Assembly: GCF_000276805.1 (NCBI RefSeq)
Contig: NZ_AKXQ01000007.1
Coordinates: 62,001 to 126,000, forward strand
Direction of reading: 5' to 3'
Length of the DNA: 64,000 nt
Source: Moritella dasanensis ArB 0140
GTDB taxonomy: Bacteria; Pseudomonadota; Gammaproteobacteria; Enterobacterales; Moritellaceae
The translations under genes and the position numbers were made by a program. Below are positions 37,269 to 46,802 of this stretch, in pieces; the first letter of the stretch is position 1, and each line of letters begins with the position of its first letter. Under the pieces are notes generated by a model. It searched no databases and was not told the DNA's origin. It saw only the letters and a program-made list of their open reading frames with translations.

Positions 37269-37386
37269 AATAAGCGTATTGACCTATTACCTTCCTTGGA
37301 CTCAAGCTTTAAACTAATAGCCCTATGTATAAATAGAGTGTAAATAGATCTATTAATCGTTTAACTTGCTTTCCAAGGACGGAACA

Positions 37387-38814
37387 ATGCGTATATTACA
37401 TCACGGTGCTGTTAATGGCGTGACTGGCTCTTGCCATCAATTGTATATGAATGACTACAACTCAGTATTAATTGATTGCGGTCTATTTCAAGGCACTGAA
37501 GCTAACAGTAATAACAGTAATAAAGACCAACTCTCTATCGACTTTAATGTCCGCACCATTAAAGCGCTCATCATCACCCACTGCCATATTGACCACGTTG
37601 GTCGCATCCCCTATTTATTAGCCGCTGGTTATACCGGACCAATATACGCGACCCAGGCCACCGCAGCATTACTCCCCCTAGTTATTGAAGATGCCCTTAA
37701 AGTTGGCGTCACCCGCGATCATAAACTTATCCAAGCTTGCCTATCATTATTAAACAACCAACTAATACCTGTGCCTTATCATAAATGGCGTACGATTGAT
37801 GTGCTGCAAATACCGCAGGAAGATATAAGTGAAGGGGAGATCTGCTATCAACGCCAAAAGATCCGTTTTTGTCCCGCAGGGCATATCCTTGGCTCTGCTT
37901 ATGTCGAAATTGAACTCGCCACCGATAAACCCATTCATCGCCATAGACTGGTTTTCTCCGGTGATCTTGGTGCGTCTTACAGTCCGTTATTATCCGCCCC
38001 TCGTGCACCGTATCGTGCTGACACCCTAATTATCGAAAGTACCTATGGTGATAAACGTCACGAACACCGCAACCAACGTAGTCAAAAGTTACAAGGCGTG
38101 ATTGAACACGCAGTCAGCGATAATGGCGTGGTCTTGATCCCAGCATTCAGCATTGGTCGTACCCAAGAGTTACTCTACGAAATCGAACAGTTTATTCACG
38201 CTGCACCAGAAGGCAGTTTATGGAAAAACATCGAAATAATCGTCGACTCACCCATGGCCGCTAATTTCACCACTAAGTACCGCGACTTTAAAGAACTCTG
38301 GGATAAAGAGGCGCAGGGTATATTAAAACAAGGTCGTCACCCGCTGGATTTCGAGCAACTGCACACCATCGATAGCCATCAAGATCACCTTAGCGTGGTT
38401 AAATACTTATCTAAACGCAACAAACCCGCTATTGTCATCGCCGCCAGTGGCATGTGTAGCGGTGGACGTATCGTCAATTACCTCACCGAATTTCTACCGG
38501 ATAGTAAAGCCGATGTGATTTTTGTTGGTTATCAGGCCAAGGGAACACCTGGTCGAGATATTCAGCAGTATGGACCAAGGGGAGGTTATGTTGAATTGAA
38601 TGGTAAACGTATTAGTATTAATGCGGGTATTCATACCATCAGTGGTTATTCAGCCCATGCTGATCAGCAAGATTTACTTAACTTTGTTAAACACATCAAA
38701 CATCAGCCACGCGAAATACGTATTGTGCATGGCGATGAGGGGGCTAAAGCGGCGTTTGCTGATAAGTTAGGGGAGTTAGGGTTGGGGGCGCGGATACTGC
38801 GGCCAACTAAATAA
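37387..38814 (+). CDS. Metallo-beta-lactamase/beta-CASP fold protein (copy 2)
   Basis: A 475-residue paralogue, nearly identical to the product of 28050-29492. All metal and beta-CASP motifs are kept (THCHIDHVGR, SGDLG, ESTYGDKRHE, ASGMCSGGR, SGYSAHADQ). It lacks about five residues in an Asn-rich surface stretch near residue 40 and differs at the extreme C-terminus. Retention of an intact frame, while its galE partner decayed, suggests either recent duplication or selection. The intergenic leader and ribosome site match copy 1. Confidence 0.88.
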   Translation: MRILHHGAVNGVTGSCHQLYMNDYNSVLIDCGLFQGTEANSNNSNKDQLSIDFNVRTIKALIITHCHIDHVGRIPYLLAAGYTGPIYATQATAALLPLVIEDALKVGVTRDHKLIQACLSLLNNQLIPVPYHKWRTIDVLQIPQEDISEGEICYQRQKIRFCPAGHILGSAYVEIELATDKPIHRHRLVFSGDLGASYSPLLSAPRAPYRADTLIIESTYGDKRHEHRNQRSQKLQGVIEHAVSDNGVVLIPAFSIGRTQELLYEIEQFIHAAPEGSLWKNIEIIVDSPMAANFTTKYRDFKELWDKEAQGILKQGRHPLDFEQLHTIDSHQDHLSVVKYLSKRNKPAIVIAASGMCSGGRIVNYLTEFLPDSKADVIFVGYQAKGTPGRDIQQYGPRGGYVELNGKRISINAGIHTISGYSAHADQQDLLNFVKHIKHQPREIRIVHGDEGAKAAFADKLGELGLGARILRPTK

Positions 38815-38931
38815 ATTTAAGGTGTTGATCTTTGGAGTTTAAGTTATAGGTGGATTGCACCTAGGCAGAATCAATTTATATTGTTACAATTTTATATTTT
38901 GTGCTCAATACTAATAGGCTGTTATTTTTAT

Positions 38932-40875
38932 ATGGACTTCCGAAGAGATATTAACGGGTTAAGGGCAATTGCTGTAATTGGCGTTATTCTGTATCACTTT
39001 AATGCGAATATTTTACCAGGAGGCTTTGCTGGTGTAGATGTTTTTTTTGTTATATCTGGTTTTTTAATGACAAGTATTATTTTTCGTGACTTAACTAATG
39101 ATATCTTCTCGTTACCTGTATTTTATCTCGCCCGTGCAAAACGTATTATTCCGCCACTGCTCATATTGTGTTGTGCACTGTTATTATTTGGTTGGATGTT
39201 TGTTATTCCACCAGACTTTCAAGCGCTAACTAAACATGTACATAAGAGTTTAAATTTTTTATCTAATATAACGTATTGGCAAGAAAGTGGGTATTTTGAT
39301 GTCGACGCAGAGCTAAAATGGTTGCTACATACTTGGTCATTATCGGTCGAATGGCAATTTTATATTGTTTATCCATTACTATTGTTAATGGTTAAGCAGC
39401 TTGTCAAAAATATCCTTATTCCTCGCGTTATTATAGCTTGCAGCGCGATTAGTTTTATCGCTTGTGTTTATGTGTCTTGGTATTGGCCAAATTCAGCCTT
39501 TTATTTATTGCCGACTCGAGCATGGGAAATGTTATTAGGTGGTCTTGCCTTTTTATATCCGAGAAAATTATCAGCCAACTCGCAGAAATGGCTATTTCGA
39601 ATCGGTATTATGATGATCATCGCTAGTTATATCCTGCTAGATAGCGCTAACATGTGGCCGGGTTACCTTGCTGCTGTGCCGGTATTAGGCACGATAGCTG
39701 TTATTATGGCAAATCAAGGCAATAATTTATTAAGCAATAATTCGACTGTGCAATTGTTAGGCCGTACCTCTTACTCGACTTACTTATGGCATTGGCCAAT
39801 ATTTGTTGCGTTGAGTTATTACTATATTGAACTTTCACTATTACATATTGCTTCCGGTATCAGTGCATCAATATTCATGGGGTGGTTATCTTACACCCTG
39901 ATTGAGAAGCGTGCTGCTAAGTATAAAGGAATGAATGTAGTGTTCATTTTATTATACCTAGGTGTTTTTAGTATCACCTTTTCTTCAATTAGCAGTAAGT
40001 ATTTAGCCAATGAAATAAATTTTTCTATCCCTAATAGTGTCAAAGCATCAATTAAGAGAGCCCCTGCAGCTTGCTTTGATAACAAAGACGCATTAACAAG
40101 TCAAACATGGCTATGCTCTTTGGGTGATGACAGTGCGTCTGATACTCGCTTTATTGTGATGGGCGATTCACACATGTATTCGCAACTCCCCGCTTTTAAT
40201 GCCTTAGCAAGTCGGTATCATTTAAAAGGCCAATATACTGGTTTTTCTGGGTGTCCTCCTTTACTTGGCGTTTATCCTCAGCGCTCAGATCAAGTGGAAA
40301 AAAATTGCTTTAAACTTAATAATAAATTATATGATTATGTAAAAGATAACGCCATAAATCGCGTATTCCTATCGGCAAGATGGTCTTACTATACTGAGTT
40401 TGGTTATAACGGGACTGGTGATATGGTTTATTTAAGCGCTAAAAAAGTGGGACGTAAAGATCAACGTAACTCTTTTGAAACCTTCCAGACCGGCGTGAAA
40501 GAAACTATAAAACGTTATAATGATATAGGCGTATCTCCTGTTGTGATATTGCAAGTGCCCCAGCAGAAATTGAGACCAGAAAAATTATATTATACGGCTT
40601 ATTTACAAGATATCCCGTTACATTCATTGGCTAAAAATAGTATTTCCATTCAAGATCATCGTGCATTACAACAACGGGTTAATAACGTATTTAAGGAGCT
40701 TGCTGAGAGTGATGATTATGCGTTAACGATTGTCGATCCCGTGGATACGTTTTGTAATAGAAAGTCTTGTATCGTGGGAACCGCCACTGTTTCATACTAC
40801 TTTGATAAAGATCATCTCGCAGAGTCTGGTGCCATGTATTTACTACCGCAGTTAATAAATGCAGTAAATTTTTAA
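38932..40875 (+). CDS. OafA/YrhL-type acyltransferase with C-terminal SGNH domain
   Basis: A 647-residue inner-membrane O-acetyltransferase. The N-terminal acyltransferase-3 domain begins FRRDINGLRAIAVIGV and includes GGFAGVDVFFVISGFLMT, then LLHTWSLSVEWQFYIVYP and about ten membrane helices. A periplasmic SGNH hydrolase-like domain follows, with VMGDSHMYSQL (Ser nucleophile) and a late KDHLAESGA (Asp-x-x-His). The family acetylates O-antigen or capsule sugars after flipping. ATG 38932 is chosen because it begins the conserved domain; the upstream 38881 frame adds a hydrophobic stub. It ends at a strong convergent terminator. Confidence 0.9.
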   Translation: MDFRRDINGLRAIAVIGVILYHFNANILPGGFAGVDVFFVISGFLMTSIIFRDLTNDIFSLPVFYLARAKRIIPPLLILCCALLLFGWMFVIPPDFQALTKHVHKSLNFLSNITYWQESGYFDVDAELKWLLHTWSLSVEWQFYIVYPLLLLMVKQLVKNILIPRVIIACSAISFIACVYVSWYWPNSAFYLLPTRAWEMLLGGLAFLYPRKLSANSQKWLFRIGIMMIIASYILLDSANMWPGYLAAVPVLGTIAVIMANQGNNLLSNNSTVQLLGRTSYSTYLWHWPIFVALSYYYIELSLLHIASGISASIFMGWLSYTLIEKRAAKYKGMNVVFILLYLGVFSITFSSISSKYLANEINFSIPNSVKASIKRAPAACFDNKDALTSQTWLCSLGDDSASDTRFIVMGDSHMYSQLPAFNALASRYHLKGQYTGFSGCPPLLGVYPQRSDQVEKNCFKLNNKLYDYVKDNAINRVFLSARWSYYTEFGYNGTGDMVYLSAKKVGRKDQRNSFETFQTGVKETIKRYNDIGVSPVVILQVPQQKLRPEKLYYTAYLQDIPLHSLAKNSISIQDHRALQQRVNNVFKELAESDDYALTIVDPVDTFCNRKSCIVGTATVSYYFDKDHLAESGAMYLLPQLINAVNF

Positions 40876-40935
40876 TCTATGAACGACAGAATTAGTTACA
40901 TGTTGATGTAATTAATCCTGTCGTTCATAGATTTT
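40876..40935. terminator. Bidirectional hairpin terminator between convergent genes
   Basis: AATCTATGAACGACAG pairs perfectly with CTGTCGTTCATAGATT, and the inner arms TTAGTTACAT/ATGTAATTAA extend the stem around a short GTTG loop. An A-run precedes and a T-run follows. It serves the acyltransferase from the left and the ligase-type gene from the right. Confidence 0.85.
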
Positions 40936-40958
40936 ACCCGTAGACTAATTAATCATTG

Positions 40959-42212
40959 TTATTTTTTATAAATTGAGACTTGTGACACGCCTATAATGAT
41001 TAATATAAAATAAGTACTAGAAGCTAAAGTACTAGAAAGAGATACATCAGCAATACCGGTTATTATATAACTGATTATTACGAGTAAACCACTGAGTGAG
41101 TAGGTAGGATTTACCAATTTATTTTTTAATAGAATATAGGTTGGAATTATTAATAAAAATAATACTGTAAATAGACCAAATAAGCCTCGGTTTCCGAGTG
41201 CTTGAAAGTACATAGAATGGAAGTGCGTTTTAGTAAACGTACCCATGTATTTAGCTAAATAACCCTGTTCGTATAGCTCACCCATTCGTTCTTGTGCTTG
41301 AGTCATGCCGTAGCCAAAAATAGGTTTTTCAGTAGCTAATACTAAGGCACCCTTCCATAGTTCGAGACGTATTGCGGTTGAGGATATTTGGCTTTCTGAG
41401 CTTGGGTTTTCAAAATGAGATGTTAAATTATGTATTGCCATCGATGTTCTTGAAAATAGCTCGTTATTAGTCCCCATAGATGCAACCATTATCAGCCCCA
41501 TCAATGATAATATAATAAAACGAATATACTTTTTATTTGAAGATGGCTTATCTCTTGAGGGCATAAAGATAAAAACTAAAATTACGATTAACAGCCCTAA
41601 AAATGGCCCTTTAGAGCCTGACATTATTACGGTTAAAACACCTAAGCATATTCCTGTGTAAGCTAAAATACGTAGCTTAATACTGTTGGTATGGATACTT
41701 GGTAAAATAAAAGCAATGACAGCAACGATGGCAGTCATGAGAGGGTTTAGATTAAACCCAGCATAATCACCGCGCTCAAACCCTATAACCTGTTCATTAA
41801 TCATGATTATGAAAGCAATAATAAGACTGATGGCAAAGCTAGCGTAGATGGCTTGCTGTTTTGGCTTGAAACGGATTAATAATGCAGCGGCCAATAACAA
41901 GGGGATACCTCTAGCGGCCTTTTTTATGCTGGACATATCCCCAGTTTCTTGCAAGAAACTGATAATATGCGGTATTGTAAACATGACAAAGGCAATCGCT
42001 AATAATGTTAGGTTTTTATGCCAAGTTAATTTTTTACACCATCCTGCAGCAATGGATAGCACGAGTAATATGACACTACCTAAAATATATCCTTTCGGAT
42101 ATAAAAAAAGAAGAATCGCATAGAACATAACGCCAATTGTGGATACTGTTATCCATCTTGATGATATATCTTGTGTAACATTATTTTGGGTGCTTTTTAA
42201 ACTAGAGCTCAT
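40959..42212 (-). CDS. O-antigen ligase/polymerase family membrane protein (Wzy_C; WaaL-type)
   Basis: A 417-residue polytopic protein with about 11-12 membrane segments. The large periplasmic loop carries KPIFGYGMTQAQERM and THFHSMYFQALGNRGLFGL, the conserved Wzy_C/WaaL motif with His and Arg residues implicated in ligation. It most likely transfers the finished polysaccharide to lipid A-core. A PglL-type protein glycosyltransferase or a second polymerase is the alternative. It is transcribed against the rest of the cluster and divergent from pseF, with which it shares a 273-base promoter region. Confidence 0.8.
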   Translation of the reverse strand: MSSSLKSTQNNVTQDISSRWITVSTIGVMFYAILLFLYPKGYILGSVILLVLSIAAGWCKKLTWHKNLTLLAIAFVMFTIPHIISFLQETGDMSSIKKAARGIPLLLAAALLIRFKPKQQAIYASFAISLIIAFIIMINEQVIGFERGDYAGFNLNPLMTAIVAVIAFILPSIHTNSIKLRILAYTGICLGVLTVIMSGSKGPFLGLLIVILVFIFMPSRDKPSSNKKYIRFIILSLMGLIMVASMGTNNELFSRTSMAIHNLTSHFENPSSESQISSTAIRLELWKGALVLATEKPIFGYGMTQAQERMGELYEQGYLAKYMGTFTKTHFHSMYFQALGNRGLFGLFTVLFLLIIPTYILLKNKLVNPTYSLSGLLVIISYIITGIADVSLSSTLASSTYFILIIIGVSQVSIYKK

Positions 42213-42485
42213 TATGCTTTACTTTTATATTAATTTAGTTAGGAGTAATCTATTAGCTAAGATGGAAAAATTCTTAACCTCGTTTTTAGATTACGTTTTG
42301 AACTGTTTATTTTCACACTCTCGGATATGAAAGTAAACTCGAACTGAGTTAAAGTAATAACACTTTTTACGGGTCCGCCTGATTCTAAGTGTCAATCTTA
42401 ACATTTTATGCTTAAGGGCTTTCATAGTAATGTACCATAACAGTGTCTGGATTTTTAATTGACTGATATTAAAGGAGCTTTAAGT

Positions 42486-43166
42486 ATGAATATAGCTATC
42501 ATTCCAGCTCGCGGCGGCAGTAAAAGAATACCACAAAAGAATATTAAAATATTTTGTGGTAAACCGATCATTGCATATTCAATTGAAGCGGCTTTAACAA
42601 GCGGGTGCTTTGATCGAGTAATCGTTTCGACAGATAACCAAGAGATCGCTGATATAGCGTTGAAATACGGTGCTGAAGTTCCTTTTTTACGCCCAGCGCA
42701 TATAGCAGGTGACTTTGCGACGACGATCGAAGTAGTACAGCATGCTATAATGGCGTTGTCATTAGAAGAGCCGACGTTAATTTGCTGTATTTATGCGACT
42801 GCGCCTTTTGTTACATCTACAAGTCTAGCTGTCGGTCGTGAAATGTTAGTGGCCGAGAATCTCGATTATTGTTTTAGTGCGACCGAATTTAGTTTTCCAA
42901 TTCAACGGGCTTTTAGACTTAATGATACAGGGCGAGTTGAAATGTTTCAGCCTGAGAATTATAAGGTGCGATCTCAAGATCTTGAACCGGCTTATCATGA
43001 TGCAGGGCAATTTTATTGGGGGACTTGTCAGGCATTCTCTTCAGGTAAAGTTATATTCTCAAACAATGTAAAACCGGTTGTCTTAAATGCATCTCAAGTG
43101 CAGGATATTGATACATTAGATGATTGGAATAAAGCTGAATTTTTGTATGAACTATTACAGCGATAG
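42486..43166 (+). CDS. pseF: Pseudaminic acid cytidylyltransferase
   Basis: Activates pseudaminic acid with CTP to CMP-Pse, the last cytosolic step. The 226-residue protein has IPARGGSKRIPQKNIK, STDNQEIADIALKYGAEVPF, YATAPFVT and the DAGQFYWG motif that separates PseF from NeuA. AAGGAGC upstream supports ATG 42486 over 42459. In this locus it precedes the Pse biosynthetic genes rather than following them. Nothing else is evident in the 42213-42485 divergent gap apart from promoter-like AT-rich sequence. Confidence 0.92.
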   Translation: MNIAIIPARGGSKRIPQKNIKIFCGKPIIAYSIEAALTSGCFDRVIVSTDNQEIADIALKYGAEVPFLRPAHIAGDFATTIEVVQHAIMALSLEEPTLICCIYATAPFVTSTSLAVGREMLVAENLDYCFSATEFSFPIQRAFRLNDTGRVEMFQPENYKVRSQDLEPAYHDAGQFYWGTCQAFSSGKVIFSNNVKPVVLNASQVQDIDTLDDWNKAEFLYELLQR

Positions 43167-43282
43167 CGCGACTTCAATAGAGCTGTATACAAGGTAAATG
43201 ATATTACGTTGTGTCTTAAAAGTAATGATTCATAAAGTGTAAGATAGCTCTAAAATTTATATTTAATTAGGTTAAAAAATAT

Positions 43283-44305
43283 ATGAATATTGATAGATTT
43301 AAAGTGTTAATTGAAAAGAGTGGATTGACGGTTAAACATATTCACGAGTCTCGAGATGATTGGAATAGTGTTTTATCCACAGTGCAAGATTATATGGTTG
43401 ATTATGATCTTGATACCATCGACTATCATGATTTATATTTTTCGTCTGCGCTTGAATTTAAGCAACAATCCATTATTTTTTATGCCAGTGGTAAGCCGGT
43501 TGCAGTATGGCCATTGAGCACTTCTCAAGTAAACAGTAAGGTGAGTATAGGAAGTAATGGTACTGAATTATTACCCCCATTATTACTGCCTAATTTAGCT
43601 GAAAAAGTAACTAAAAAAGTCATTAGTGCTGCCCACGCCATATTGGATGATATTAAAAGTGCGACCTCTGCTAGCTGCACGTTTAAATGTAACATGCTTA
43701 GTAGTGGCTGCTCACCGTGGTATAAATCGTTACAAGAAAAACATAAGTTGCTTGATGTGACGCATTATCTGTATATCGATTTAAGATTAGATTTAGACGT
43801 TATTAAAGGCGGGTTCAGAAAAAGTTTTCGACCATTAGTAACGAAAGGGCTGCGTAGTTGGGATATTGAAGTCATCACTGAAGATTGCGCGGCTGTCTTT
43901 GAAGAAGTGAGACTGTTGCATATAGCGGTTGCCGGGCGTGAGACTCGTCCTAAATCTAGCTGGGATAAGCAGTATGCAGCGATAGAAACAGGCCATGCTT
44001 TCCTTGTTACGCTTAGAGATGATGAGCAAGCGTTAGTTGGCGCTGGCTATTTTTTAGTTAATCAACAGCAAGCGCTATATGGCGTCGGGGTATATAAGCG
44101 AGAGCTATTTGATCAACCCTTAGGACATGCGGTGCAATATAAAGCAATCGAACATATGAAGTCGCTAGGTTTGACAACCTATTGCATTGGTCAGAGACCT
44201 TATTCACACGAATACAGTCAACCTACAGATAAAGAAGTTCAAATCGGTTACTTTAAAGAAGGGTTTGCAACCCATATGTACCCTGCATTTATCTTTGGTG
44301 AATAG
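43283..44305 (+). CDS. FemAB/GNAT-like acyltransferase in the Pse cluster
   Basis: A 340-residue soluble protein with a tandem GNAT (FemAB-like) appearance. The second half has RKSFRPLVTKGLRSW, then LVTLRDDEQALVGAGYFLV and LYGVGVYKREL, resembling the acyl-CoA-binding fold. The C-terminus CIGQRPYSHEYSQPTDKE is distinctive. It lies between pseF and pseB, with gaps of 116 and 185 bases. It may acylate an amino sugar of the nonulosonate, but no substrate is known, and it is not one of the six canonical Pse enzymes. Confidence 0.6.
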   Translation: MNIDRFKVLIEKSGLTVKHIHESRDDWNSVLSTVQDYMVDYDLDTIDYHDLYFSSALEFKQQSIIFYASGKPVAVWPLSTSQVNSKVSIGSNGTELLPPLLLPNLAEKVTKKVISAAHAILDDIKSATSASCTFKCNMLSSGCSPWYKSLQEKHKLLDVTHYLYIDLRLDLDVIKGGFRKSFRPLVTKGLRSWDIEVITEDCAAVFEEVRLLHIAVAGRETRPKSSWDKQYAAIETGHAFLVTLRDDEQALVGAGYFLVNQQQALYGVGVYKRELFDQPLGHAVQYKAIEHMKSLGLTTYCIGQRPYSHEYSQPTDKEVQIGYFKEGFATHMYPAFIFGE

Positions 44306-44490
44306 ATGGAGTTAAGATTTGATTTATCTGCACTATTTTTTTATGGTCGAGAAGAATATAATGATCGTATAAAATGTGGATATATATAATAATACCTTGC
44401 TTAAACATGATGCTTAGTTCGTGTTTAACTCAATAATTTTAAATAGTTATAATTAAAATGGTTATAATTTAAATAAAACATGGTGAAATA

Positions 44491-45504
44491 ATGTTTAATA
44501 ATAAATCAGTTCTTATCACTGGCGGCACAGGATCATTTGGTAAACAATTTATCGAGACGATCTTAGATCGTTACCCAGACGTAAAGAAAATCATCATTTA
44601 TTCTCGTGATGAATTAAAGCAGTCGGTTATTAAACAACAATACCCAGATTTTGATTATCCACAACTACGCTTTTTTATTGGTGATGTTCGAGATAAAGCG
44701 CGTTTAACACAAGCATGTGAAGGTGTTGATATTATTATTCATGCAGCCGCTATTAAGCAAGTCGATACCGCTGAATATAATCCGACTGAATGCATTAGAA
44801 CGAATGTTGATGGTGCAGAAAATGTTATCCATGCAGCATTAGCTTGCGGCGTTAAAGACGTTGTTGCGCTTTCTACTGATAAAGCTTGTGCACCGATTAA
44901 TTTATACGGCGCGACCAAGTTAACATCAGATAAACTGTTTGCTGCTGCAAATAATATCCGCGGTTCTAAAGATATTAAATTCAGTGTTGTGCGTTACGGT
45001 AATGTGATGGGATCTCGCGGCTCGGTTATCCCATTTTTCATGGCTAAGAAAAAAGACGGTGTATTACCGATCACGCATGAAGAGATGACTCGTTTTAATA
45101 TTTCTTTGCAAGATGGTGTGAATTTAGTGATGTTTGCATTGGCAAATCATCTTGGTGGTGAAATTTTTATTCCAAAAATCCCATCTTATAAAATTCTTGA
45201 TGTGGCAAAAGCAATTGCACCTGAATGTACAACGAGAATTGTTGGTATTCGTCCTGGTGAAAAACTACATGAGGAAATGCTGACTGATACCGACTCTTTG
45301 AATACCATTGATCTTGGCCCTTATTACGCCATTTTACCTTCAGTGTCATTTACTTATACTGAACAAGATTATCTTTCTCATCACAAAGCTGAAAAAGTAC
45401 CATTCGGGTTTAAATACACTTCTGGTACTAATACAGAGTGGGAAACGGTTGAGAGTTTACGTGACTTAATTAAAGAGCATGTTGATGCTAACTTTGAAGT
45501 GTGA
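44491..45504 (+). CDS. pseB: UDP-GlcNAc 4,6-dehydratase (5-inverting)
   Basis: First step of pseudaminic acid synthesis, making the UDP-4-keto-6-deoxy-AltNAc precursor. This 337-residue SDR has LITGGTGSFGKQF at 8-20, the IIHAAAIKQVD block, the catalytic LYGATKLTSDK and RYGNVMGSRGS. These identify the FlaA1/PseB inverting dehydratase. The next gene, pseC, starts eight bases later. Confidence 0.95.
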   Translation: MFNNKSVLITGGTGSFGKQFIETILDRYPDVKKIIIYSRDELKQSVIKQQYPDFDYPQLRFFIGDVRDKARLTQACEGVDIIIHAAAIKQVDTAEYNPTECIRTNVDGAENVIHAALACGVKDVVALSTDKACAPINLYGATKLTSDKLFAAANNIRGSKDIKFSVVRYGNVMGSRGSVIPFFMAKKKDGVLPITHEEMTRFNISLQDGVNLVMFALANHLGGEIFIPKIPSYKILDVAKAIAPECTTRIVGIRPGEKLHEEMLTDTDSLNTIDLGPYYAILPSVSFTYTEQDYLSHHKAEKVPFGFKYTSGTNTEWETVESLRDLIKEHVDANFEV

Positions 45505-45511
45505 GTAGCAT

Positions 45512-46672
45512 ATGATCCCCTACGGCAAGCAAGAGATAACACCGCAGGATATTGATGCTGTAGTGAATGTATTACAATCTGATTTTTTGACGCAAGGTCC
45601 TCAAGTCCCATTATTTGAGGCTGCAATCAAGGATGCGACTAGTGCAAGTTATGCGTTAGCGGTTAATTCAGCAACGTCAGCATTACATTTAGCTTGCTTA
45701 GCCCTTGGGGTTGGTCACGGCGATGTCGTCTGGACTACGCCAATTACGTTTGTGGCGTCATCAAACTGTGCACTTTATTGCGGTGCAGAGATTGATTTTG
45801 TTGATATTGATCCTGAGACTTATAATTTAAGTCCATCAAAATTAGCGGATAAGTTGGCTCACGCAAAAAATCATGGTTTACCTTTACCTAAGGTTGTGAT
45901 CCCTGTGCATTTATGCGGTCAACCGTGTGAGATGGAAGAGATTCATCGTCTTAGCGTCGAGTATGGTTTTGCCATTATTGAAGATGCTTCGCATGCAATT
46001 GGCGGGCGCTACCAAGATCAACCAATAGGGAACTGTAAATACAGTGATATTACTGTATTTAGTTTTCACCCGGTTAAAATTGTGACGACAGCAGAAGGTG
46101 GCGCAGCGACCACGAATAATACTAAATTAGCGGATAAGATGGCGCTATTACGCAGCCATGGTATTACGCGTGACGCAGCGCTAATGACCGAGCCTGCACA
46201 TGGTGATTGGTATTATCAGCAAATAGCCTTGGGTTACAATTACCGCATGACCGAGATGCAGGCTGCATTAGGTGTAAGCCAAATGACGCGGTTGGCTGAT
46301 TTTGTCGCCAAACGTAATGCACTTGCAGCACGATATGATGAGTTATTGCGTGATTTGCCTTTAATTCTGCCAAAGCAGATTGAGGCATCCTATTCTGGAC
46401 GTCACTTGTATGTTATTCGATTAAAACTGGATGATATAACGTTGACGCACAGTGAAGTTTTCACTGCATTGAGAGAGGCGGGGATTGGTGTTAATTTACA
46501 TTATATTCCGGTACACCTACAACCTTATTATCAGGATTTAGGTTTTAGGAAAGGCCAATTTGTTGAGTCTGAATCTTATTATACCCAAGCGATTAGTATC
46601 CCTCTTTATCACCATATGACGGAATCACAGCAGTTACAAGTTGTAGATTCGATTACAAAAATAATAGCTTAG
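45512..46672 (+). CDS. pseC: UDP-4-amino-4,6-dideoxy-AltNAc aminotransferase
   Basis: PLP-dependent DegT/DnrJ/EryC1 aminotransferase for the second Pse step. At 386 residues it shows QSDFLTQGPQVPLFE, the IEDASHAIGG loop and the PLP lysine Lys189 in FSFHPVKIVTTAEGG. The C-terminal NLHYIPVHLQPYY is typical. Close spacing to pseB implies coupling. A perfect hairpin follows the stop, before the aldo/keto reductase gene. Confidence 0.95.
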   Translation: MIPYGKQEITPQDIDAVVNVLQSDFLTQGPQVPLFEAAIKDATSASYALAVNSATSALHLACLALGVGHGDVVWTTPITFVASSNCALYCGAEIDFVDIDPETYNLSPSKLADKLAHAKNHGLPLPKVVIPVHLCGQPCEMEEIHRLSVEYGFAIIEDASHAIGGRYQDQPIGNCKYSDITVFSFHPVKIVTTAEGGAATTNNTKLADKMALLRSHGITRDAALMTEPAHGDWYYQQIALGYNYRMTEMQAALGVSQMTRLADFVAKRNALAARYDELLRDLPLILPKQIEASYSGRHLYVIRLKLDDITLTHSEVFTALREAGIGVNLHYIPVHLQPYYQDLGFRKGQFVESESYYTQAISIPLYHHMTESQQLQVVDSITKIIA

Positions 46673-46707
46673 TGTTGCTCATTTGATTTTATAAATGCAC
46701 ATCTATA

Positions 46708-46740
46708 GTTTGAGAGGGTATATTTTTAACCCTCTCAAAC
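46708..46740 (+). terminator. Strong hairpin after pseC (possible attenuator)
   Basis: GTTTGAGAGGGT (46708-46719) and ACCCTCTCAAAC (46729-46740) form a perfect 12-bp stem around a nine-base loop. No T-run follows directly, so termination may be partial. It splits pseFBC from the downstream Pse genes. Confidence 0.55.
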
Positions 46741-46802
46741 TTCGCTAGTTGTTATTTTTTATGGCTTATATTTATTTAAAACATTAGATTAAGTAAAAAA
46801 TC

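Larger units (their letters stand above)
36251..38814 (+). repeat. 2.6-kb direct repeat, copy 2 (galE-MBL unit)
   Basis: Second copy of the 26879-29492 unit. Differences include loss of the galE start codon, a 13-bp deletion at the end of galE, a 20-odd-bp deletion just after it, and scattered substitutions that are mostly synonymous. The MBL gene remains open. Confidence 0.9.

Noticed and set aside
42139-42330. 63-residue plus-strand frame over the ligase gene start
   Set aside because: It overlaps the N-terminus of a well-supported minus-strand membrane protein and has no motif.
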